A stretch of DNA of 51,082 nucleotides from Fidelibacterota bacterium (GTDB taxonomy: Bacteria; Fidelibacterota; UBA2242; JAOZSR01): NCBI GenBank assembly GCA_029939575.1, contig JAOZSR010000015.1, forward strand, positions 3,200 to 54,281, read 5' to 3'. The notes beneath the pieces are model-generated. The model saw only the letters and a program-made list of their open reading frames with translations. It searched no databases and had not been told where the DNA came from. Below are positions 35,018 to 43,136 of the stretch, piece by piece. Both the position numbers and the translations under genes were made by a program. Each line of letters begins with the position of its first letter. Within the stretch, counting starts at the first letter, position 1.

Positions 35018-35398
35018 TTAATTTTTTGTATCGCTACTTTCTTGTTTATTTTTCCCTTTATCAGCACTTTGTTTTTTTATTTCGTTGTATTTTTTTTCTT
35101 TTTCTTCAAATTGTGTATTCAATTCTAATATTTTATCTACACAATTCAATACATCCTTATCCTCTTTAATTTTTTTCTTCTTGCTATCCTGAATAAGGTC
35201 AAAAACCTTTTCTCCAAGTGTTTCAAATTCCTTTTCTTTTTCTCGTTTCAATTGAAAAAGATCAAGTTTTACTTTACCTAATTTGGTAACCTCTTCTGCC
35301 TTAACAGCAGCATCTTTAGTAAATTCTCCAGCTCTATCTGCAATTTTTACAGCCAACTTTTCCAATACTTTTTTGCTTTCTTCAAAAAAATTCGACAT
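35018..35398 (-). CDS. small coiled-coil protein of unknown function
   Basis: This 126-residue, highly charged, almost wholly helical protein begins MSNFFEESKKVLEKLA and has heptad-rich stretches (LFQLKREKEKEFETLGEKVF; ILELNTQFEEKEKKYNEI) and a disordered polar tail. The pattern of a short helix, a KAEEVTKLGKVKLDLFQ segment and an acidic coiled coil recalls small phasin-like or DUF-type proteins found beside housekeeping genes, but I do not recognise a named family. GAGGGG lies 7 bases before the ATG at 35398; the longer start at 35419 would overlap transketolase. It sits between tkt and rpoD with tight spacing. Confidence 0.7.
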   Translation of the reverse strand: MSNFFEESKKVLEKLAVKIADRAGEFTKDAAVKAEEVTKLGKVKLDLFQLKREKEKEFETLGEKVFDLIQDSKKKKIKEDKDVLNCVDKILELNTQFEEKEKKYNEIKKQSADKGKNKQESSDTKN

Positions 35399-35408
35399 AA
35401 TTTCCCCT

Positions 35409-37466
35409 CTATCCATCATTTTCTATCTGTTTATACCAGTCCTCCACCCTACCAAAATAACGATCAATTTCATGTGCTACTTTGTGTGGAGTGAAAAACT
35501 TTTCTGCCAGCACATTTGCAGGAGCAGATTTACCAAAAGTATTAATCCCAAATACTTTAAGAGGTGTGTCTGTAATATCCTGCCAGTTTGATGGAGCACT
35601 CGCTTCAATTACAGCAACTATACTAATATTTCCCGGACTTAACAAAACACTATTACGATAATCCATATCTTGTTGTAAAAACACTTCCTTACAAGGCATT
35701 GAAACAATTCGAACCTGATAATCATAAGATTGGAGAACCTTTTTACATTTAAATGCCATTTCAACCTCAGAACCTGTTGCCACCAGGATGACATTTGGTT
35801 TTTCTTCACTCTCCCATACTATATATCCACCGCGATTAATATCTTCCTGCTTAATTTTTTGATTAGTTTCCGGGATACACACTTTTTGCCTGCTAAGTAA
35901 TAAAGCCGATGGACCATCTTTTTTTTCTAAAGCTGTTTTCCAGGCAAAAACGACTTCCTGATTATTAGCAGGTCTGATAATTGTCAGGTTTGGCATAGAT
36001 CTCAACATTGACAGTTGTTCAATTGGCTGGTGAGTCGGTCCATCTTCACCGACATATATACTATCATGTGTAAATAGATAAATAACTTGCAACCCCATTA
36101 TTGCAGCTAGTCGCATAGAAGGTTTCATATAATCAGAAAAAGTAAAAAAAGTTGATCCAAAAGGAATATACCCGCCATATAAAGAAATACCATTCAATAT
36201 TGCTCCCATAGCATGTTCACGAATACCAAAATGGAAATTCCTTCCATCATATTTTGCAGTATTTACAGAGTCATATTCTTTTAAAACTGTCTTTGTTGAT
36301 GGGCCTAAATCTGCAGCTCCTCCACAAAATCCCGGAATTAGAGATGCTATTTTTTGCATTAATTTTCCTGAACTAACTCTGGTTGCATCATCTTGTTGGT
36401 TCATAAATACATCTAAAAACTTTTGTTCAAATTTTTCCGGTAATTTTTTCTTTAAACTTTCTTCTCTTTCTTCAGCTAATTTTGGATATTTCGTTTTCCA
36501 TAAATTATATTGTTCCTGCCAATCTTTATATTCCCTATGCTGAGTCTCTATTTTTTTCCGAAAATATTCTTTTACTTCCGGGGGAATGAAAAATTTTGCC
36601 GATTCTGGCCATCCCAAACTCCGTTTTGTCTCTCTTAGTTCATAATCCCCAAGTGGTGTTCCATGTATTTTGGCAGTCCCCTGCTGATTTGGACTACCAA
36701 AGCCAATATGAGTTCTGGAAATAATAAGTGTTGGTCTATCAAATTCTTTTATAGCCTTATTTATAGCAGTAGTGATTCCAATAGCGGAATGCCCATTTAT
36801 TGTGATTGTCCTCCAGCCACAAGATTCAAAACGTTGTTTAATGTCTTCTGTAAAAGTCAGCCTAGTTTTTCCTTCAATAGTAATCTTATTATTATCATAC
36901 AAATAAATCAAATTACCAAGTTTTAAATGACCGGCTAATGAAGCTGCTTCTGCACTAAGCCCCTCCATTAAATCACCGTCACTTACAATACTGTAAATGT
37001 TATGAGTTCCAAAGATTTCAAAACCTTCTTTATTATATTTTGCGGCTGTCATTTTCGCAGCTAATGCCATACCAACACCTGTTGCAAACCCCTGACCCAG
37101 TGGACCGGTTGTAGTTTCAACTCCCGGAGTTAAACCATATTCCGGATGCCCTGGAGTTTTCGATTCCCATTGTCGAAATGATTTTAAATCATCTATGGAA
37201 ATATCATAACCAGATAAAAACAACATACTATATAATAATGCTGAACCATGGCCAGCAGATAAAATAAACCGATCTCTATTACTCCACATTGGATCTTTAG
37301 GATAATGTTTTAAATATTCATCCCACAAGACAAAAGCAATATCTGCCATTCCCAGTGGAAGACCGGGATGACCTGAATTGGATTGTTGAATCATATCAAC
37401 AGATAGTGTTCTGATAGTATTTGTTACTAATTTTCTAAAATCTAAAGAAAGTTTATTTCTTTTCAC
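35409..37466 (-). CDS. tkt: transketolase
   Basis: This 685-residue thiamine-diphosphate enzyme moves two-carbon units between sugar phosphates in the pentose phosphate pathway. The N-terminal domain has NSGHPGLPLGMADIAFVLW, SAGHGSALLYSML and the cofactor motif SDGDLMEGLSAEAASLAGHL. The pyrimidine-binding domain has FGIREHAMGAILNG and THDSIYVGEDGPTHQPIEQL. The C-terminal domain ends near FGINTFGKSAPANVLAEKF. Length and motifs are complete for a bacterial transketolase. The start is GTG with GGAG upstream; an ATG ten bases before it is out of frame and quickly stopped. It heads a run with the coiled-coil gene and rpoD. Confidence 0.96.
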   Translation of the reverse strand: MKRNKLSLDFRKLVTNTIRTLSVDMIQQSNSGHPGLPLGMADIAFVLWDEYLKHYPKDPMWSNRDRFILSAGHGSALLYSMLFLSGYDISIDDLKSFRQWESKTPGHPEYGLTPGVETTTGPLGQGFATGVGMALAAKMTAAKYNKEGFEIFGTHNIYSIVSDGDLMEGLSAEAASLAGHLKLGNLIYLYDNNKITIEGKTRLTFTEDIKQRFESCGWRTITINGHSAIGITTAINKAIKEFDRPTLIISRTHIGFGSPNQQGTAKIHGTPLGDYELRETKRSLGWPESAKFFIPPEVKEYFRKKIETQHREYKDWQEQYNLWKTKYPKLAEEREESLKKKLPEKFEQKFLDVFMNQQDDATRVSSGKLMQKIASLIPGFCGGAADLGPSTKTVLKEYDSVNTAKYDGRNFHFGIREHAMGAILNGISLYGGYIPFGSTFFTFSDYMKPSMRLAAIMGLQVIYLFTHDSIYVGEDGPTHQPIEQLSMLRSMPNLTIIRPANNQEVVFAWKTALEKKDGPSALLLSRQKVCIPETNQKIKQEDINRGGYIVWESEEKPNVILVATGSEVEMAFKCKKVLQSYDYQVRIVSMPCKEVFLQQDMDYRNSVLLSPGNISIVAVIEASAPSNWQDITDTPLKVFGINTFGKSAPANVLAEKFFTPHKVAHEIDRYFGRVEDWYKQIENDG

Positions 37467-37510
37467 TTTTTCTCCATTTCAATTTTATTAAGAACTCCTT
37501 TCCAGTTTTA

Positions 37511-37538
37511 AATATAATTAATAGCATTTTTTAATCAA
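37511..37538 (-). promoter_or_regulatory. promoter candidate for tkt
   Basis: On the minus strand TTGATT (37538-37533) and TATATT (37516-37511) are separated by 16 bases. Transcription would begin near 37503, about 37 bases before the GTG start. Placement is good, sequence match moderate. Confidence 0.4.
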
Positions 37539-37924
37539 ACAACAGAATACTATTTTCTTAAAGTCAAAAAGTATTCCAATTATTAATGTTTTTATTTCAA
37601 AAATACATATCTTTTTATTCACCTCTTAGAAATTTAACAGATTAATAATATTAAAAATATAAAATACAAAAATTGAATTTTTTAATTAAAAATTAGTAGG
37701 AAAAAAATTCCCACCAGGGAGATAAATATTTCACAATCAAAAAATATTAAAGCTGCTTAAGTTCAATTATTGAGTATTATTGTATTTTAGTAATTTTTAT
37801 TCAATATTATAATTTGGAGATTGACATTAATAAAAAATTAAATATTACTACTAAAAACAAAGTCAATTTAATACAATTAATCAAATGAATAGATAATATT
37901 TAAAAAATTAGCCAATGTAAAAAA

Positions 37925-37952
37925 TTGACTTTTACATTCAAAAATTAATAAT
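37925..37952 (+). promoter_or_regulatory. promoter candidate for the acetyltransferase-CpXC-channel genes
   Basis: TTGACT at 37925-37930 and AATAAT at 37947-37952 are separated by 16 bases, about 50 bases upstream of the acetyltransferase start. The match is moderate and lies in very AT-rich sequence. Confidence 0.35.
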
Positions 37953-38001
37953 TTCAATAGTATTTGAAAATATAGAATAAGTTTAAAACAAGGCTATATG
38001 G

Positions 38002-38463
38002 ATGAATGAAATCAAAATTCGGTTAGGATATAAAAAAGATGCAGAAACAATAGCTAACTTTAATATTTTAATGGCAATGGAGACAGAACACAAAAAACTT
38101 CCCAAAAATATCATAACTGCCGGAGTAAAAAAAATTTTATCAAACTCACAATATGGTTTTTATTTAATTGCTGAAAAAAATAATCAGATTGCCGGATCAT
38201 TAATGGTGACAAAAGAATGGAGTGATTGGCGAAACGGAGAATTCTGGTGGATACAAAGTGTTTTTATTAAGACTGAATTTCGAAGACAGGGTATATATAA
38301 AAAACTCTATGCCTTTGTTAAAAGCAAGGCTCAAAAAAATCCTGATGTATGTGGTTTTCGTCTATATGTTGAAGAAGAAAACAGCATTGCTATGCAAACT
38401 TATGAAAGTTGTGGCATGATTAAAACACATTACAAAATGTATGAAGAAGAGATAAAAAAATAG
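38002..38463 (+). CDS. GNAT-family N-acetyltransferase
   Basis: This 153-residue protein has the GNAT fold: an N-terminal IKIRLGYKKDAETIANFN, a central GFYLIAEKNNQIAGSLMVT strand pair, the acetyl-CoA site IQSVFIKTEFRRQGIYKKLY (R-x2-G-x-Y in place of the usual R-x2-G-x-G/A), and a C-terminal CGFRLYVEEENSIAMQTYES. It transfers an acetyl group from acetyl-CoA to an unidentified amine. It starts a plus-strand group with the CpXC gene 13 bases downstream. Confidence 0.85.
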   Translation: MNEIKIRLGYKKDAETIANFNILMAMETEHKKLPKNIITAGVKKILSNSQYGFYLIAEKNNQIAGSLMVTKEWSDWRNGEFWWIQSVFIKTEFRRQGIYKKLYAFVKSKAQKNPDVCGFRLYVEEENSIAMQTYESCGMIKTHYKMYEEEIKK

Positions 38464-38476
38464 TGGAGAAATAATT

Positions 38477-38908
38477 ATGTCAGTTAAGAATCAGGAAAAA
38501 GTTCAATGTTCAAAATGTGGAAATGAACAGGAAACTACTATTTGGAGTTCCCTAAATGTATCATTCGATTTAGAGGAAAAATCAAAATTATTTGATGGAA
38601 AAATAAACAAGTTTATCTGTGAATCTTGTGGTAGTGAAGCATTTATTCCTGTACCTTTTTTGTATCATGATATGCAAAGAAAATTTTGTGTTCAGTTTTT
38701 CCCACCGGAATCATTAAAAAAACATAATTTTTTTGATCAATTCACTCTAAATGGAAAAATGAAAATTAAAGAAGACCTTGGTTTTGAGGTTCCTGAATAT
38801 ATGACTGATATTCAAATAGCCTTTGATATTAATGAATTAATTAAATATGTTCTATTTCGTGAATTGCTTTATGAAAAAAAGGTAAAAAAACAACCAAACT
38901 CTAATTAA
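38477..38908 (+). CDS. CpXC-domain protein
   Basis: This 143-residue protein has two zinc-ribbon-like pairs, CSKCG near residue 11 and CESCGSE near residue 48, with LNVSFDLEEKSKLFDGKIN between them, then VPFLYHDMQRKFCVQFFPPE. This is the CpXC family pattern, named for its cysteine motifs. Function is unknown; many members lie near signalling or regulatory genes. GGAG lies 12 bases before the ATG. It sits between the acetyltransferase and the potassium-channel fusion and may be co-transcribed with both. Confidence 0.8.
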   Translation: MSVKNQEKVQCSKCGNEQETTIWSSLNVSFDLEEKSKLFDGKINKFICESCGSEAFIPVPFLYHDMQRKFCVQFFPPESLKKHNFFDQFTLNGKMKIKEDLGFEVPEYMTDIQIAFDINELIKYVLFRELLYEKKVKKQPNSN

Positions 38909-38961
38909 CAAGCAAGGATTTTTTTAGTAAAAACTAATACTAAAAATACAGGAATCTTTCA

Positions 38962-40314
38962 ATGGTAAATTTAAAACAGGTTATTATTGCCGTAATTATA
39001 GTATTTTCAATATTGATTATTGGAACTACCGGCTATGTTATTATAGAAAAGGCTTCCATCATTGATTCATTATATATGACAATAATTACAATATCTACAG
39101 TAGGTTTTGGCGAAATATTTGAGTTATCATCTTTAGGAAGAATATTTACCAGCATACTGATTTTAGGAGGTTTAGCAACAATTGCATATGCAGCAAGTAC
39201 TATTGCAGCCTATTTACTCGAAAAAGTAATGTCAAGTTTCTCGGAGAAGAAAAAAATGTTAAAAAAAATAGCAAAATTAAAAAATCATTATATTATCTGC
39301 GGATATGGCAGGGTTGGTTCAGCAGCTATAGAAATCTTTAAAAAAGCAAAAGTCGAATTTGTAATTATTGAATCTGATGACAAAGCCTACGCTAATATAA
39401 TAGATGCTGGTTTATTGGGATTTCAAGGAAATTGCACAAATGAAGATGTTTTACTCCAGGCCAATATTAAAAAAGCACGTGGTCTGCTGGCCTTACTTAA
39501 TTCTGATCCTGATAATCTTTTTCTTGTATTAACCGCCAGGGAATTAAATCCAACTCTATATATTACTGCACGTTCCTCTGATGTAAGTTCTGAGAAAAAA
39601 ATATTGAGAGCCGGATCAAACAAAGTCTTTTCTCCATTAGCCACTGCCGGGGGACAAATGGCTAATAATATTCTTGAAGCAACCGGCCAATTAAAACACC
39701 TTGATTTTGATCCAAATTTAGAAACAACTACTTTGCAATGGATAGATATTAAAATTGGCTCAAGTATGGTAGGAGAAACTATAAGTGATATCTCCGATGA
39801 AATGCAGCTCTCTGTTATTGGAATAAGACAAGGCAAAAAGGATATTATTTATCCTGACAAAAAGACTAAACTTAATGTAAATGACTCAATCTTAATAATC
39901 AAACTAAAAGAAACAGTTGATGAAGACAAAGAAGAAAATGTATCAAAACAGATCCTAATTGTAGATGATAATCCTGTTATTTTACATTTGTATTCACGAT
40001 TAATAGCCAAAAAAGGATATATTCCATCTACAGCCAAAGATGGTAATGAAGCTCTTAAAAAAATTATAGAAATAAAACCAGATGCGGCAGTCCTTGATTT
40101 TATGCTTCCGGTTATTTCCGGCATTGAAGTCTGTAAAAAAATTAAACAAGAACATAAAGATATTAAAACAAAAATAATTCTGTTCACAGGTGATGAAAAT
40201 CCCAAAACCAGGATAAAAGCGATGGAAGCAGGAGCGGATGATTTTATTCTTAAAACTTCAGAAACCAGTGATTTGATAAATAGCATTTTAAAAATATTGC
40301 AGAAAAATATATAA
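38962..40314 (+). CDS. two-TM potassium channel with RCK domains fused to a CheY-like receiver
   Basis: This 450-residue protein starts with a transmembrane helix (VIIAVIIVFSILIIGTTGYV), a pore loop with filter Thr46-Val-Gly-Phe-Gly50 and a second helix (IFTSILILGGLATIAYAAS). That is the two-helix potassium-channel pore of the MthK/Kch type. A cytoplasmic RCK-N (TrkA-N) Rossmann domain follows (about 107-235, Gly114-Tyr-Gly-Arg-Val-Gly119, acidic end IIESDD), then RCK-C (about 240-318, MVGETISDIS, VNDSILIIKL). The last 120 residues form a complete receiver: ILIVDDNPVI, phosphoacceptor Asp379 in VLDFMLPVISG, Thr in LFTGDEN and Lys in LKTSE. No stop, overlap or frame change marks the junction, so it is a true fusion. 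Phosphorylation of Asp379 could gate the pore, which is inference. Confidence 0.9.
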   Translation: MVNLKQVIIAVIIVFSILIIGTTGYVIIEKASIIDSLYMTIITISTVGFGEIFELSSLGRIFTSILILGGLATIAYAASTIAAYLLEKVMSSFSEKKKMLKKIAKLKNHYIICGYGRVGSAAIEIFKKAKVEFVIIESDDKAYANIIDAGLLGFQGNCTNEDVLLQANIKKARGLLALLNSDPDNLFLVLTARELNPTLYITARSSDVSSEKKILRAGSNKVFSPLATAGGQMANNILEATGQLKHLDFDPNLETTTLQWIDIKIGSSMVGETISDISDEMQLSVIGIRQGKKDIIYPDKKTKLNVNDSILIIKLKETVDEDKEENVSKQILIVDDNPVILHLYSRLIAKKGYIPSTAKDGNEALKKIIEIKPDAAVLDFMLPVISGIEVCKKIKQEHKDIKTKIILFTGDENPKTRIKAMEAGADDFILKTSETSDLINSILKILQKNI

Positions 40315-40388
40315 TCTTCATTTATATCTTTACATTACAAAACATCACAAAAATTTTTATTAATAATATTAAATTATTGGAGTTTTAC

Positions 40389-43055
40389 ATGACTATTTTT
40401 AAAAGGATAATTTTAATTTTATTAGTCTTTCCCATGACAAATTGTATTACTCAAAGGGGAGATATGCCAATAAAACCACAAAAGGGAAATTCCGAAATGC
40501 CGCTCTATCTACAATATAATCGACCAACCTCTCAAAGAGTTGATGACCTTGTTTCCAGGATGACCTTAGAAGAAAAAATCTCACAGATGCAATTCGATGC
40601 TCCGGCTATAGAACATCTTGGAATTCCTGAATACAATTGGTGGAATGAATGTCTGCACGGTGTTGCCAGGGCTGGAGTTGCAACTGTTTTTCCACAGGCA
40701 ATCGCACTTGCTGCAACCTGGAATACTGAATTAATGTACGATGTCGCTACTGCAATTTCTGATGAAGCCCGGGCGAAACATCATGAATTCCAAAAAAATA
40801 ATAGCAAAAAAATTTATCAGGGTTTAACATTCTGGTCACCTAATATTAACATCTTCAGAGATCCTCGCTGGGGACGGGGACAGGAGACTTATGGTGAAGA
40901 TCCGTTTCTTACTTCCAGAATGGGAGTAGAATTCATAAAAGGATTACAGGGTGATGACCCAAAATATTTAAAGGTTGTGGCTACACCAAAACATTACGCT
41001 GTTCACAGCGGTCCGGAACCTGATCGTCATCATTTTAATGCAAAAACAGATAAGCGAAATCTATATGATACTTACCTTCCTGCTTTTGAAGCCTGTATCA
41101 AGGAGGCAAAAGCCTATTCAATAATGGGCGCATACAATCGCTATAATAATGAATCCTGTTGCGCCAGCGATACATTGCTTCAACAAATCTTACGTAACAC
41201 ATGGGGTTTTGATGGTTATGTGGTTTCAGACTGTGGAGCAATCAATGATATTTGGAAAAATCATAAGATTGTTACCACAGCCCCGGAAGCTGCTGCTTTG
41301 GCTGTAAAGAGAGGATGTGATTTAAATTGCGGAAACCAGTATCCAAATCTTCTAGATGCTGTTGAATTAAAATTAATCAGCGAAAAAGAAATTGATATAT
41401 CTATAAAACGACTAATGACTGCCCGCATGAAATTGGGAATGTTTGATCCTGTGGAAAAAGTTGCTTATTCCCAAATTCCATTCGAAGTAAATAACTGTGA
41501 AAAACATCGTATTCTATCAAAAAAAGCAGCCCTGGAATCTATAGTACTTCTTAAAAATGAAAACCAAACATTGCCATTAAAGAAAAATTTAAAATCAATA
41601 GCTGTAATTGGTCCCAATGCTGATGATGTAAATGTTCTTTTAGGAAATTACAATGGCACACCCACTAATCCGGTTACAATTCTTCAGGGAATTAAACACA
41701 AAGTTAGTGAAAATACAGAAGTAAAATACGCAAAAGGTTGTATAATAGCGGAAAATAATATTACCGAACTTAAGCCAATTCCACTTGAATTTCTCAATTC
41801 AAATGGAAAATCAGGCTTAAAAGGAGAATATTTCAGTAATATGAAATTTTCCGGAAATCCTGTTTTAACACGATATGAAAATGTGGATTTCAACTGGATT
41901 ACCAATGCTCCGGATACAATAGTTGGAAATGATCAATTTTCAATTTGCTGGACAGGTTATCTTATTCCGAGAGTATCAGGAGAATATAATTTAGGTGTTA
42001 AAGCAGATGATGGTTTCCGATTATTTTTGGATGATAACAAAATCGTAGAACTCTGGCAAGATCAGGCAGCAATATCAAAATCAAAAAAAGTGCAACTTGA
42101 GGCAAATCAAAAATATAAAATAAAATTGGAATATTATGAAAATGGTGGGGGAGCATCAGTAAAACTCGGGTGGGTCCCTCCGGATACTGAAAATAATATG
42201 AATAAAGATTCTGCCAGGTTAATGAAAGAAGCTTTAAAAATAGCGGAAAACTCTGACGCAGTAATAATAGTTGGTGGAATTTCTTCAAGGCTGGAAGGCG
42301 AAGAAATGGATGTAAATATAGAAGGATTCGACGGAGGTGATCGAACAAATATTAAATTACCTGCAATACAAAGAAAACTTCTAAAAAAATTACACAAGAC
42401 TGGGAAACCGACGATTTTCATTCTTTTGAATGGAAGCGCCCTGGCTGTGAACTGGGCGGATAAAAACTTATCATCCATCCTGGAAGCCTGGTATCCCGGA
42501 CAGGAAGGTGGAAATGCTGTGGCAGATGTGATTTTCGGAGATTACAATCCTGCCGGTAGATTGCCAGTCACCTTTTATAAATCAGTGAAACAACTTCCTC
42601 CTTTTGATGATTATGATATGAAAAACCGAACTTATCGTTACTTCAAAGGGAAGCCACTTTATCCTTTTGGCTATGGTTTGAGTTATACTAATTTTGAATA
42701 TTCTGATATTAAACTGTCTTCCAAACAAATTACAAAAGATAAAAATGTATCTCTTTCTGTAAATTTGAAAAATACCGGAGAAGTTGACGGTGATGAAGTT
42801 GTCCAGCTTTATGTGTCTGATTTGGAAAGCTCTATTCACACACCGATCAAATCTTTGCGGGCGTTTGATAGAATTCACCTCAAAGCGGGTAAACAAAAAA
42901 CTATTTCCTTTGAATTAAAACCCGATGATTTTTCCATTATTGATAATAATGGTAACAGAATAATAGAACCTGGAGAATTTCAAATACAAATTGGTGGAAA
43001 TTCCATGGAAGGCTTGATAACAAAATTGAGTATTAAGGAAGAACTAATCAAATAA
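40389..43055 (+). CDS. GH3 glycoside hydrolase with inserted PA14 domain, probable lipoprotein
   Basis: This 888-residue enzyme of family GH3 releases terminal sugars from beta-linked oligosaccharides; the sequence is closest in style to beta-xylosidase/glucosidase members (NWWNECLHGVARAG, WSPNINIFRDPRWGRGQETY, KHYAVHSGPE). The nucleophile is Asp281 in GYVVSDCGAI. A PA14 carbohydrate-binding domain (about 473-598) is inserted in the C-terminal alpha/beta domain, as in some GH3 enzymes, with ADDGFRLFLDD. A fibronectin-III-like domain ends the protein (about 770-880). The signal IILILLVFPMTNC has an imperfect lipobox (Asn before Cys20), so anchoring is likely but unsure. TTGGAG lies before the ATG at 40389; the frame is open to 40377 but the ATG is preferred. 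Substrate is unproven. Confidence 0.9.
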   Translation: MTIFKRIILILLVFPMTNCITQRGDMPIKPQKGNSEMPLYLQYNRPTSQRVDDLVSRMTLEEKISQMQFDAPAIEHLGIPEYNWWNECLHGVARAGVATVFPQAIALAATWNTELMYDVATAISDEARAKHHEFQKNNSKKIYQGLTFWSPNINIFRDPRWGRGQETYGEDPFLTSRMGVEFIKGLQGDDPKYLKVVATPKHYAVHSGPEPDRHHFNAKTDKRNLYDTYLPAFEACIKEAKAYSIMGAYNRYNNESCCASDTLLQQILRNTWGFDGYVVSDCGAINDIWKNHKIVTTAPEAAALAVKRGCDLNCGNQYPNLLDAVELKLISEKEIDISIKRLMTARMKLGMFDPVEKVAYSQIPFEVNNCEKHRILSKKAALESIVLLKNENQTLPLKKNLKSIAVIGPNADDVNVLLGNYNGTPTNPVTILQGIKHKVSENTEVKYAKGCIIAENNITELKPIPLEFLNSNGKSGLKGEYFSNMKFSGNPVLTRYENVDFNWITNAPDTIVGNDQFSICWTGYLIPRVSGEYNLGVKADDGFRLFLDDNKIVELWQDQAAISKSKKVQLEANQKYKIKLEYYENGGGASVKLGWVPPDTENNMNKDSARLMKEALKIAENSDAVIIVGGISSRLEGEEMDVNIEGFDGGDRTNIKLPAIQRKLLKKLHKTGKPTIFILLNGSALAVNWADKNLSSILEAWYPGQEGGNAVADVIFGDYNPAGRLPVTFYKSVKQLPPFDDYDMKNRTYRYFKGKPLYPFGYGLSYTNFEYSDIKLSSKQITKDKNVSLSVNLKNTGEVDGDEVVQLYVSDLESSIHTPIKSLRAFDRIHLKAGKQKTISFELKPDDFSIIDNNGNRIIEPGEFQIQIGGNSMEGLITKLSIKEELIK

Positions 43056-43136
43056 CTACAAGGTTTACACTTTTTTTATCTTCATTATAGATCGATTTTT
43101 GCTTTGTTTTTTATAAGACTATTTTGAAATAATTAT

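Larger units (their letters stand above)
37467..38001. other. 535-base AT-rich divergent intergenic region
   Basis: No plausible gene is seen on either strand. It separates divergent tkt and the acetyltransferase gene and should carry both promoters. Candidates are given at 37511-37538 and 37925-37952. A TTGACA at 37821-37826 has only a poor -10 (ATTACT or TATTAC) 16-17 bases later. I found no clear inverted repeat or RNA structure. Confidence 0.6.

Noticed and set aside
37821-37849. TTGACA element as promoter for the acetyltransferase gene
   Set aside because: The -35 is perfect but no acceptable -10 lies at 16-18 bases, and it is about 180 bases upstream of the start; the 37925-37952 candidate is better placed.
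39423-40286. Two long minus-strand open frames (137 and 145 codons) opposite the potassium-channel gene
   Set aside because: They are fully antisense to well-supported RCK and receiver domains, show no domain motif and lack ribosome binding sites; they arise from codon bias on the other strand.
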